Of a stretch of 64,000 nt of DNA, positions 1-9,196 are shown piece by piece (position 1 is the stretch's first letter; each line of letters starts with the position of its first letter). Made by a program: the position numbers and the translations under genes. The DNA comes from Gracilaria gracilis (lineage: Eukaryota; Rhodophyta; Florideophyceae; Gracilariales; Gracilariaceae). The stretch covers positions 62,001-126,000 of the forward strand of contig JARGSG010000026.1 in the NCBI GenBank assembly GCA_030374805.1, given 5' to 3'. Below the pieces are notes generated by a model. The model was not told where the DNA came from. It searched no databases and saw only the letters and a list, made by a program, of their open reading frames with translations.

Positions 1-1089
1 CAACTTGTCAAAGGAAGAGATGATCTTCGGGGTGATGCCGTAATGGAGCAAATGTTCATGATTGTCAACAAGCTGCTTCAAAGAGATGATAAGGCAGCCG
101 CTCGAAAACTTTCTATCCGTACTTATCGAATTGTACCCCTCTCACCGTTCTCTGGTATATTGCAGTTTGTGGACAACACAAAACAATTAAAGGATGTGCT
201 TGTGGAGAGGTCCACGGCCGGTGACCAGCGAACAGTCCGTAAATCCCTGCACGAGAGATACCGTCCAAAGGACCTCAAGTATCTAGTCATTCAAGAAAAA
301 GCACTCTCGGAATACAGGAATGGACGCCGAAACATCTCCAGGGTAAGGAAATACTTGGCTTCAGCATGGCCCAAGTTTCAACCTGTTTTTCGTCATTTCT
401 TCATCGAGCAATGGCCAGATCCCGAAGAATGGTTTCAGCATCAACTCAATTATTCGAGGTCTGTTGCGGTAATGAGCATTGTAGGTTTCATTGTTGGGCT
501 TGGCGACAGACATCTTTGCAACGTCTTAATGGATGTTCGAACGGCAGAAATGGTTCATATTGACTTCGGAGTTTCATTTGAGCAAGGAAAGCTCTTGCCC
601 GTTCCTGAGTTGATGCCATTTCGCTTAACCAGAGATATTGTCGATGGGTTTGGAATAGCTGGTGTGGAAGGCGTATACCGAAGATCCTGCGAGATTACTA
701 TGCAAGTACTGCGGCAAAATAAGGATGTGCTTTTGACTGTCATCGACGTTCTGCTTCATGACCCAATGTTTACATGGGCGCTCACACCAGTCGAAGTTTT
801 GAAGGAGCAACAGGCCTTGGAAGGAGGCAGTGATAATCTCTTCGAAGACGATAGGAGCTCAAGGTCGTTCCCTGAGTCTGCAATTGACGAAGTGGCAAGG
901 AAAGTGGATAGAGATGTAAATGGAAGTCGTGATGCGCAGAGGGCAATGTTCAGAATATCAGAAAAGCTTGACGGCCTAGAAGGCACAGAGCGATTGTCGG
1001 TTGAGGCCCATGTTGCCCGTCTCATTGACGAGGCCCGGGCATTCCATGTGATTGCATCAGTATATCCTGGGTGGTCACCGTGGGTATGA
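1..1089 (+). CDS. ATM: ATM-type PI3K-like protein kinase, C-terminal part (5' end outside window)
   Basis: The frame is open from base 1, so only the last 362 residues are seen. They cover most of the PI3K-like kinase domain and the FATC tail. Visible are the KGRDDLR segment at residues 5-11, the catalytic loop GLGDRH at about 166-171, the DFG metal-binding motif at 188-190, and the activation segment with PFRLTRDIVDGFG, which is close to ATM/Tel1. The last 32 residues form a FATC domain ending in PGWSPWV, again ATM-like rather than ATR- or TOR-like. In other eukaryotes ATM is a nuclear Ser/Thr kinase activated at DNA double-strand breaks. The stop is TGA. The long HEAT-repeat N terminus must lie upstream. 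I see no introns here. Assignment to the PIKK family is certain; ATM over other members is very likely. Confidence 0.93.
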   Translation, partial: QLVKGRDDLRGDAVMEQMFMIVNKLLQRDDKAAARKLSIRTYRIVPLSPFSGILQFVDNTKQLKDVLVERSTAGDQRTVRKSLHERYRPKDLKYLVIQEKALSEYRNGRRNISRVRKYLASAWPKFQPVFRHFFIEQWPDPEEWFQHQLNYSRSVAVMSIVGFIVGLGDRHLCNVLMDVRTAEMVHIDFGVSFEQGKLLPVPELMPFRLTRDIVDGFGIAGVEGVYRRSCEITMQVLRQNKDVLLTVIDVLLHDPMFTWALTPVEVLKEQQALEGGSDNLFEDDRSSRSFPESAIDEVARKVDRDVNGSRDAQRAMFRISEKLDGLEGTERLSVEAHVARLIDEARAFHVIASVYPGWSPWV

Positions 1090-2353
1090 AATATGGAATT
1101 CTTATCAAACCAAGTCTGTTCTCGGAATTAATAGTCCCCACTATGACGATAATAACACGATTGTTCCATCAAGGGCCCTGATTCAGGGCCAAAGCAGGCT
1201 GTCTCAAGGAGTAAAGGAGCATACTGATGATTCTTCGAAATAGGTTTGGGCAGTGTTCCGGTTTCCCACGAATGCAGTCCAAGAAGTCTTGTTATTGACT
1301 AGCTTTCCCAGTAAGCAAACGCTTCTTTTGAACGGAAGCCTTCTTTGAACGGAAGCCTTCTGTGCTACCTTGTAGTGAAGTAGTATACTCGTAAAAGAGA
1401 GTGCGTGAGAGGGATTGAGCAGCCAGCCGATGAAGCTTAATCCCGGGGCAGCGACTTGCGTGACTCTTTCAAGAATCGACATGGAACAACAGCGTAACAT
1501 ACCCTTATGGCAACTTCCATATAAATCAATGGCATTTTGCATATCAGAACATTCATGAAGCGAAAAGGAGCGGAAACAATGATATCAACCTTTTCCTCGC
1601 GTGCATTTCGACAATGAGGAAGGCGCAAAGATTCAGTCTGTTTTCTTGTTCAGCTCGACTGGATGCTAATACCAGAAGGGGAAATGCCCCTGGAAAATAA
1701 CTGGTACGCGCAAGGGAGTCCCTGGGAATCCCTGGTAGTAAAACTGAGGCAGGATGGCTGATTCAAGTTTCTATTAATTCTGACGTATAGAACAAATGCA
1801 GCCCGTGCCCGTGCCCGCGTCTCGTGCAGAAGCCTGTTTTTGAGAGCGCGGAGACTATGTGTGCTACTCTTGTTCATCAGATGTGGAAACGGGTGTATAC
1901 TTCAGAGTCCGTTTTCTTTTGACAGACAGGTCGTGACGTCTGATGATGTTCGGCTTTGAAGCGGTTTCTCTCCTCCACCTCACCCGTGCGGCCACTACTG
2001 AATAAAAACTGACAACAAGGATTAAACTTTTACGTACGTTTAGTGGCGCCAACTTTCAAGGAGTGCGGAAGGAGCTACATTATTCAACAGTTCTCAGCTA
2101 TATGCGTTACACGTCGATACCACATATATACAATGCAACCAGAACCGTCAGTGAACGGCAGGAATGGAGAACAGAAACTTCTGTACTGTACGTGTAGCAC
2201 AAACAACCTGGACTACTTCTTACGCCGCATTGCATGCAATGCACAGCTCGCCTAGTTTGCATTCCACAAAGCAAAAACCGTTTCCTGGCTAGACGAAGAT
2301 GTGTGACGCTAACAATATTGTCCCTCTGTAGAACGCTGTAGGAAGTAGCATGT
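1090..2353. other. Intergenic region between ATM and the GST gene
   Basis: About 1.26 kb without a credible gene; the ORFs present are short and have no recognisable domain. It holds the 3' flanks of two convergent genes. The only structure I see is a 17-bp sequence present as two perfect tandem copies at 1327-1360. Confidence 0.6.
1327..1360. repeat. Two-copy 17-bp tandem repeat
   Basis: The unit TTTGAACGGAAGCCTTC occurs twice head to tail without mismatch (1327-1343 and 1344-1360). It probably arose by replication slippage. No function is evident. Confidence 0.8.
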
Positions 2354-3466
2354 CTACATTTTGTCCCTTCCGTGTGGTTCTTCCAAACAAGAAAGATCAG
2401 GGCCATTCGGCACTATTCCAAGAGGATTGATGGTCGGGTGGCTACCGAAATAATGCTTCTTGATATGTTCAAAAGAGACTGTGTCCTTAACTACTGGCAT
2501 CTGGTACAGCTCCCTCGTATATCCCATAAGGTTCGGATAGTCCATGATTCTCTTTTTGTTGGTCTTGAAGTGCAATACGTAAACCGCATCAAACCGAATC
2601 AATGTCGTGAAGAGACGAATGTCAGCCAAGGTAAGCGAATCGCCAATCAAATACCTTGACTTCGATAGGTGGTCTTCAAGTATATCTAAACGTTCAAAAA
2701 CCTCATTATAGGCCACGTCGTAAGCCGCCTGTGTCTTCGCAAACCCGCAGCGGTATACTCCGTTATTGAGAGAATTGTAAAACGATTCTGCGATCTCGTC
2801 GATTTTGGAATGCAAGGTTTCCGGATACAAGTTCACATGAGGGTTCTTTGCGTAGTCATTGAAGAGGCCATTCAGCATAACAATTATTTCGGAACTCTCG
2901 TTGTTCACAATGGTATTGAGCTTCGAATCCCACAGCACCGGAACTGTAAAACGGCCGTCATACTCAGGTTCGGCCTTAAAATATAGTTCGCGGATCCTTG
3001 TAAACCCGAATAAAGGTTCAGGTTCGCACATTTCGGGGATATTCTCTTCATCTTTGGTGACAAAGCGCCATCCATCTGGTCCCATATAGTGGTGCACAAC
3101 AGTAACGGGAATGATCTCGTGTAGACCCTTAATAGCTCGTGTTATCAGAGTGCGGTGAGCCCATGGACATGCCAGAGAAACATAAAGGCGATAGCGATTA
3201 GGTTCAGGCGCAAACCTAGCCCCAGGTTCGCCCGAAATCTTGTTTCGAAAGGCGGAGGGCTTACGTTTGAATTGGCCATCCACTACGTCATCCATCGCTG
3301 ACACATGCTGTTTGGAAGCTGCCATTCTTGTCGGTACCTGTCGCGGTGCTCGACAGACACTAGGAAAAGAAGTTAAGGGAGATTGGCGGATAGCGAGTCC
3401 GGGCAGCAGGGAGGACGGTGGGCGCGAAAGCTGGACCCATGTCGAGAAACAGTAGCTGGGAACCAT
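2354..3466 (-). CDS. Xi-class glutathione S-transferase / glutathionyl-hydroquinone reductase
   Basis: This 370-residue protein matches the Xi-class GST family (ECM4/YqjG type), which uses glutathione to reduce glutathionyl-hydroquinones. The thioredoxin-like domain carries the signature CPWAHR with the catalytic Cys at residue 100. It is followed by the long loop with the HHYMGPDGW segment and an all-helical C-terminal GST domain containing SRYLIGDSLTLADIRLF. The family usually has about 310-330 residues. The first 47 residues here are rich in Ser, Pro and Arg and could be an organelle-targeting extension. A second ATG at codon 48 (3325) would give the core protein, so the start is uncertain. 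The gene is convergent with ATM. Family assignment is firm; the substrate is inferred. Confidence 0.92.
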   Translation of the reverse strand: MVPSYCFSTWVQLSRPPSSLLPGLAIRQSPLTSFPSVCRAPRQVPTRMAASKQHVSAMDDVVDGQFKRKPSAFRNKISGEPGARFAPEPNRYRLYVSLACPWAHRTLITRAIKGLHEIIPVTVVHHYMGPDGWRFVTKDEENIPEMCEPEPLFGFTRIRELYFKAEPEYDGRFTVPVLWDSKLNTIVNNESSEIIVMLNGLFNDYAKNPHVNLYPETLHSKIDEIAESFYNSLNNGVYRCGFAKTQAAYDVAYNEVFERLDILEDHLSKSRYLIGDSLTLADIRLFTTLIRFDAVYVLHFKTNKKRIMDYPNLMGYTRELYQMPVVKDTVSFEHIKKHYFGSHPTINPLGIVPNGPDLSCLEEPHGRDKM

Positions 3467-3818
3467 AGGCTTCTAGTTACAAATATCGAAGAAATACGTC
3501 GCACAAGCCCCCTACTGCCAACCCTGCAGCGAGGCGGCCCAGGAATTCGCGAACGGCTTTGTGTAACCATGCACTATGATATCACCATCATTTCATCTGC
3601 ATTTGCCTTGTGCTATGAGCTATGAGCAAGAGGCAATCATTTGAGAATAGGGCCGAAACTATCTCCCGTTGGTAATTTTACCTAAGAGGTGTAACTCCCT
3701 TAAGGCAGTGCTTCGATTTTCACCCATTCGCCGACACACCTTGCAAGCTCGGCGGACGATGTTTTCTACGGTTCTCTGTCAAGGACCGAATATCTATCAA
3801 GGACCTTGATTCAAGGTA
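3467..3818. other. Upstream region of the GST gene
   Basis: About 350 bp between the GST start and the left end of the DNA transposon. It presumably holds the GST promoter. No recognisable element was found. Confidence 0.5.
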
Positions 3819-3832
3819 CAGAGGGGTGCCCT
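3819..3832. repeat. Left terminal inverted repeat of the pogo-like element
   Basis: CAGAGGGGTGCCCT, preceded by TA at 3817-3818. The CAG start is typical of pogo/Tigger elements. A second inner match, TTGAACAG, lies at 3839-3846. Confidence 0.88.
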
Positions 3833-4117
3833 AAAATGTTGAACAGTTACGAAGACCCTGTTCGAAACGGTACTTCCTTGCCTCCAGAGCTTCTGATAAT
3901 GTGCAGAAAGCTGGCTCCCACTCTTCGTAACACACTTCACAAAGCAGTTTCTTGGAACAACGACGGTGGATAATGTCACAAGCAAAAACTCAAGTGTTGA
4001 ACGCTGGACGCGAAAATGTAAAAAACTGTCCTGGTGTTAAACGGTTTTGAACTCAAATCAATCTTTATCTTTCAGTGCAACCAATAATATTCAGTCTACA
4101 ATGCCTCTCAAGTCCTC

Positions 4118-5860
4118 TCAGTCCTCCAATGCAAACCCCTGCAAGCGTAACCTCGCTACGCGCTCCATGTGAGCGCTGGCAAACTTGGCTTTTGCAATCG
4201 CCGCTCTTTCTCTCAACGAACGAACCAACACCACCGGTTCCTCGTAGCGTTCAGCGCGGTATGCCGCACGCCTTTCTTCAAATTGTTTGCGTTCTTCACG
4301 CTTCTTGATACGCATTTGAGCCTCTTTCGCTTGTGTGTTCACCTCTTTCAATCTACGCTTTTCACGCTCTTCCTTTCGTCGTCGCTCTTGCTGCTTCAGC
4401 AGTTCAATGGCTCTTTGACTCGTCACCACAGCTCCTAGGGAGGTATCTAGAAAGCCAGATTTCGTAAGTGTTGCCTCTCCAAGTATCTCCAAGCCGCTTG
4501 CGCGACGGCGTTCGTCTAACATATCTATCATATCCTCAACAGATGCCACCCGTGTAGGATCAGAAGCGCTGTAGGGACGAGCTTGTGCGAACAAACGGTA
4601 CTCATCCAATGGACAGATTCCTGTCGCGCGGAAGCCAGCCCTGATGTTCTCACCTGTGAAAGTTTCTTCATACGCAGCAGTCATGACCTTACACACGTCA
4701 AACTCATCTAACAGCCTGTCTACTCCGACACCCTTTGCTACTCTCTGCACCAGGTTCCGGAATCTGTTCTTGAATGGCGGGAACACTGTCACATCCAGTG
4801 GTTGCGTGGTGCCGCTGGTGTGAGATAGGAGAGAATAACCAATGATGCCATTCATCCTGAAGTTTTCCAGCACCCGAATCGAGAGATGTGATCGATAGCC
4901 GTCGTAAATAAGAAGGATCTTACGCCCATTGGCACGAAGGTCTGCTGTATCGTTGATGAAGTAGTTGGACCAATCCAGGAAGTTCCAAGAATCCACAGAC
5001 GCTACATCTGTTTTTGTGTGAATCAAGGAATGCCTTGGCAATAACTCTGATATGCACTGGCAATGTTCTTCCCCGGTTTCGGTCTGTGTGTATCTTCGAT
5101 AACGGATTCTACTGCACTGGAACACGAAAAGCGGCCTCCCGCAATCGCCATTACCATGTACGCATGCTAAAAGACTTATGCGGCTAACGTTTTTGAATGC
5201 TGCCTCAGGGACAAGGAGCTTCTGACCTCGGAGAGCGTATGATTTTTTCTTTGAAGCGTTTCTTTCGTTCCAAGCTGACAGGCCCGTCTCGTCTACATTC
5301 ACAATACGCTTTGCGTCAATAGTATTTTCTTGGATGATGTGTTCCAAACGGGCAAAATGTGTTGTAAGACATTCTCCGTTGGTGGCGCGGTATCGAACGG
5401 CATCCTGCTTTTGAACTGCACAGTACGTTATTTTGTCCGAATGCCTTTTCTCGAAGGCTCGACAAAACTTGTCACCAGGTCTTGAGTTGCGAAAGCGAAT
5501 GCGACTACGTCTCCATGCGGGAAGCTCTTCTACTAACATTTGGACTGCGTCTTACAGATCGTCGCGATTGAGTGGTTTTCCCCAGAACGCATAGCGCTTC
5601 AACACGGTACAGATTTGGTTCTCCTCTAGTAGCGTCAGTGATCTGCCAAATGTGACTGCTGGTTTCGTCTTGTCTTCGTGATTGAACCTGTACCATAACG
5701 TACTGGCAGGTACTCCGACGCGATCGGCCGCTTTTCGAAATGACATTCCCCGTCGAACGAGTTTCTTTCCGCGTCGGTATCGCCTGTCGGGGTCCAGGAA
5801 GCGTTGGCGGGCTTGGGGGTCTAGCACGATATTACCCGCCGAGGCAGGAATTCGACGCAT
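4118..5860 (-). pseudogene. pogo/Tigger-like transposase, broken by one in-frame stop
   Basis: Two ORFs lie in the same frame: 5860-5552 (102 aa) and 5539-4118 (473 aa). A single TAA at 5552-5554 separates them and no shift of frame is needed. The first holds a psq-type helix-turn-helix (segment FRKAADRVGVPASTLWYRF) that would bind the transposon ends. The second holds a DDE_1 nuclease: catalytic Asp in VDETG (residue 83), second Asp in IYDGYRSH (213), third Asp in QPLDVTVFPPFK (249), which is the DDD form usual for pogo/Tigger/Jerky proteins. The C terminus from about residue 370 is highly charged and probably coiled coil. A spliced intron removing the stop is possible, but no clear donor and acceptor pair was seen. 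Confidence 0.9.
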
Positions 5861-6558
5861 CGTTAAGGGGGCAGGTTGTGTTGGCTGGAGTGGTGCTGTT
5901 GGTGGTTAATGTTGTTCTCCTTGTCTCGAAGTTGGTGCGGAAGACCGGAAGGGTGGCCTTTTATGCGTGAGGTCGACCGGCTAAGCGGTTCTGTTTATGC
6001 TGTGGTGTCTTGTAGTGCAGGAACGGGTCGTCATGGCTCTGAATTTGTGCACAAACTGTACTGAGTTTCACATTACTAGTGAATAGATATCAATTGAGTG
6101 TGAGAGATTTTGTTGTGCGAGGAGATGGTGAGGTTTTATGGCTACTGGCTGGTGCGGCGTGGAGGGGGATGGTTCTTTTCAAGCATAGGGCATGGGCGTG
6201 GGTTTCACCATGACAAACAATGTGTTTGTGTAACAAGGAAGCGGTGAGATTTGAATCTCCGTCATGGTTTTGGAAAGAGAAGGACACTACACCTGAAGAC
6301 TGGCCGGTGAAAATTGCGCCTGCAGCGCTGTTTCGCTTCGAGTGGTGGCGGTTGTTAGCGCTAGGGAATCTACTCTGGTTGTGGTGAACTCAATAACGTG
6401 TGTACCGAGGTTAGGAATTTGTATGTTGGAGGTGAAGCTGTTGTATCTTCGGCAGAAGTTGTACTATAAAAAGACCGAAAACTTACGAGTTTTTCAAAGA
6501 TTACCTAGAAATGGAGAATTCTCGATTGTTTCAATGTGAGGGCACCTGTTCAATGAAC
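5861..6558. other. Non-coding right arm of the pogo-like element
   Basis: About 700 bp upstream of the transposase and inside the right terminus. It presumably contains the transposase promoter. No other ORF or repeat is convincing. Confidence 0.5.
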
Positions 6559-6572
6559 AGGGCACCCCTCAG
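6559..6572. repeat. Right terminal inverted repeat of the pogo-like element
   Basis: AGGGCACCCCTCAG, the inverted match of the left end with one mismatch, followed by TA at 6573-6574. The inner match CTGTTCAA lies at 6546-6553. Confidence 0.88.
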
Positions 6573-6897
6573 TACCAAAGGTACAACAGTAGCTCTACTG
6601 TATCAGTATCTATCGATGGGCTGAGATAGGCTACGCTGGGAGCTGGTCGCGCAGCCCGAACTGCGTTCCGTTTACCCCTGTAGCACATCATCGAACCATT
6701 GAAATAAAGTACCATGTCCTTTTACGAAGGGTAGAAAACTTACATTGCACACTCCAATTGTCCTCAATTACGAAAGTATGGGCTATCACACACAACAGGT
6801 CCGATAGACTCCGTGATGTGATGAATGCAGGTCTACGAAGCCATCAGATAGATCCCATACAAGCCCAACGGCTGGACTAGGGCTGGTCTGAGCAGGT

Positions 6898-8406
6898 ATG
6901 GAACGTCCGCAGGATCTGCCCGAAATCGCAGAAGATGAGCTCCAACAGATCGAGGAAGGTTTGGAAACCGAGAATCTGATTCCGAGTGGTCGATCTCGCG
7001 GATACTACATAGAGGAACCCCCGGGGTGGCATCCCTTTGCGGTGTTTTCGTTCGTCGTTTTGCCAGCATTCTTCGGGATAGCATATTATTTCTTTACACG
7101 ACCGAATGTAGCAGAGCCAAAGGCACACTCTGCGAATGCTGCCCTCAGTAATGTGTCATCCACCATTCTCATAAGCATCGATGGTTTTCGAAATGAATAC
7201 TTGTCACGTACCAAAGGTGGTCAGCTACTCGCCCCAACGCTAAATAAAATAGCTAAGGACGGCGTTTATGCACCCGATGGAATGCAACCTGTCATGCCCA
7301 GTAAGACCTTTCCGAATCATTGGTCCCTTGCCACAGGTTTATATCCGGAATCACATGGCATTGTGGGTAATACAATGTATGACCCAGTTTCACAAAGATG
7401 GTTTCATCAAGATGAAACTCATCCCTCTTGGTGGGGCGGTGAACCCATTTGGCAGACTATCATGCGTACTAGCAAATTCTCTGACACGAACGGCACGCTT
7501 CAAGACCAGCAAAACTACACTACGGGATGCGTGTTTTGGCCCGGGAGCACAGTGGAAAAGCACCGACCGAATGCATTTTGGAAGTACAACGAAAAAGTTT
7601 CGAACAAGAAACGCGTTGCGAGAGCTGTTGAGTTATTGACAGGAGGCGCATCCGATCTGCGTAGAAAGGCAGAATTTGTCACGCTTTACTTCGACAGAGT
7701 CGATCACATGGGCCACATGCACGGTCCGAATTCCCCCGAAGTGAACGATGAGATTGTCGCGGTAGATGACGCTATCAAGAGCTTACTCGACAAGCTCTCG
7801 GACGCAGGACTTGAAGTTAATGTTGTTATTGTGTCTGATCATGGCATGACCGAAGTTTCAAATGAAAAACGAGTGGATCTGACACATGTGATGGAAGAAG
7901 GCACTGTTCAAGATATTCTACAAACCCCGATGGGTTTATGGTTAAACATGACAGTTTCAGCGGGACTTGTCCATGAAAAAATACAGCGCTTCTCTCTGGG
8001 AAATGACAAGATCAAGGCTTACCTGAAGCAGAACTTGCCTGAAGAATGGCATTTGAGGGGGGGTAAATTCGTGACACCTGTCGTGACGATGACCAAACTT
8101 GGATGGTCTGCAGTATATCCCCACCAAGTATTAGTGCCAGGTGCAGATAATCCATTGCGTGTGTTGCCAAGCATTCGAAATCATGAAGCGCCACCGAGTC
8201 TTTTACTGCGTGGAGACCATGGTTATGACCATAATGAAGCAGAAATGCAAGCAATTTTTATGGCGAAGGGCCCCGCTTTCAAGAGCGGAGAGACGGTGAA
8301 TGGAATTCGTGTTGTTGACTTGTACGGGTTGTTGTGTCGGGTTTACTCTGCTCACCCGGCCCCCAACAACGGTAGCGAGACTATTCTAACTAATATACTC
8401 AAGTGA
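6898..8406 (+). CDS. Ectonucleotide pyrophosphatase/phosphodiesterase (NPP family), type II membrane protein
   Basis: This 502-residue protein of the alkaline-phosphatase superfamily hydrolyses phosphodiester or pyrophosphate bonds of nucleotides. A single hydrophobic segment at about 48-66 follows a short acidic N-terminal tail, so it is probably a type II membrane protein with the enzyme in the lumen or outside the cell. Metal-binding and catalytic residues are in place: Asp95 in SIDGFR, nucleophile Thr137 in PSKTFPNHWS, Asp269 and His273 in DRVDHMGHMHGP, Asp314/His315 in SDHGM, and the late GDHGYDH motif. Length fits the bare catalytic domain of the family; there are no somatomedin or nuclease-like domains. 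The ATG at 6898 is the first in frame. Family is firm; substrate is not known. Confidence 0.93.
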   Translation: MERPQDLPEIAEDELQQIEEGLETENLIPSGRSRGYYIEEPPGWHPFAVFSFVVLPAFFGIAYYFFTRPNVAEPKAHSANAALSNVSSTILISIDGFRNEYLSRTKGGQLLAPTLNKIAKDGVYAPDGMQPVMPSKTFPNHWSLATGLYPESHGIVGNTMYDPVSQRWFHQDETHPSWWGGEPIWQTIMRTSKFSDTNGTLQDQQNYTTGCVFWPGSTVEKHRPNAFWKYNEKVSNKKRVARAVELLTGGASDLRRKAEFVTLYFDRVDHMGHMHGPNSPEVNDEIVAVDDAIKSLLDKLSDAGLEVNVVIVSDHGMTEVSNEKRVDLTHVMEEGTVQDILQTPMGLWLNMTVSAGLVHEKIQRFSLGNDKIKAYLKQNLPEEWHLRGGKFVTPVVTMTKLGWSAVYPHQVLVPGADNPLRVLPSIRNHEAPPSLLLRGDHGYDHNEAEMQAIFMAKGPAFKSGETVNGIRVVDLYGLLCRVYSAHPAPNNGSETILTNILK

Positions 8407-9196
8407 AGAGAACACAATGGACACCACAATCTTATATCGCTTTCAGAGTCTAAAGCTGACATCGGTCATCGCTGGTACGCGTGTGCATTTTCCAATTGAG
8501 TTCAGCTGTTGATCTTCTTCTTTAATGCGGATATCAACCTTCTCTACAGAAAGTTTTCTTTCATCAAGAAGGCTACTAACTAACAAGGTTTGATACCCAA
8601 CCTGTCATCTGAAAGATACTGGCTCCAAGTTACATGGTTGTGTGGAGGATCATAGTCCCCTAGAAGTCAATCAGAATTAGAGTATAGACCTCACTAGATA
8701 CAGGCGCTAGCGCGCGTTTTTCACAACCAATGAATGCTTGTGGTTGCTTTGGTCTGATCAGCATCATTGCCATCATTGCCATCAGCTTGCACGCAAGTTT
8801 ATTATTCGTCCCTTACTATATCTGCTTGTTGACGATAAAACTTCATGAAGAGGGACAGTCGAGAGTTCTGCCATTGAAAGCTCTGAAACTGGTCCAAACA
8901 AAGGACCAGAGGACCAAAATCGTGCACGTGCAATTTTGGGACCATCACGGGATCCTTTTCAGATCGCATGAGCTCGATGACTCTATAGAAGCATTTTGTT
9001 TCCAACTACGATAGTTTAAGCCCGCAATTGTCCTGGACTACCACCGCACACATTCCTCCTGTTCATTCAAATGTACCATTATCTCTTCCAGCTCTGAGAC
9101 GCCCACTACGTTCACCAAAGCCGAGACGCAACTGCGACGTTTTTCGATGCCACTTTCCCTCTTTGTCTAGGAGTCCATTCCCAACTATCGAGAAGA
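8407..9196. other. Intergenic region between the NPP and phosphoglucomutase genes
   Basis: About 790 bp with no recognisable gene. An ATG-started frame at 8730-9014 would give 94 residues with a hydrophobic N terminus, but nothing in it is familiar, so I do not call it. Confidence 0.5.

Larger units (their letters stand above)
3819..6572 (-). mobile_element. pogo/Tigger-like (Tc1/mariner superfamily) DNA transposon
   Basis: A 2754-bp element with matched inverted termini. The left end reads CAGAGGGGTGCCCT and the right end, read inward, CTGAGGGGTGCCCT (13 of 14 match). A shared TTGAACAG follows inside each end. A TA dinucleotide flanks both sides (3817-3818 and 6573-6574), as expected for the Tc1/mariner superfamily. 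Inside, on the minus strand, is a transposase with a psq-type helix-turn-helix and a DDE_1 catalytic domain. About 280 bp (left) and 680 bp (right) of non-coding sequence separate the transposase from the ends. The transposase has one in-frame stop, so this copy is probably not autonomous. Confidence 0.9.

Noticed and set aside
6230-6290. Possible tRNA T-arm (GAGATTTGAATCTC)
   Set aside because: Only a T-arm-like stem is seen; no acceptor stem or anticodon arm can be built around it.
8730-9014. 94-codon ORF with a hydrophobic N terminus in the NPP-PGM gap
   Set aside because: No familiar domain and a length that occurs by chance; no supporting context.
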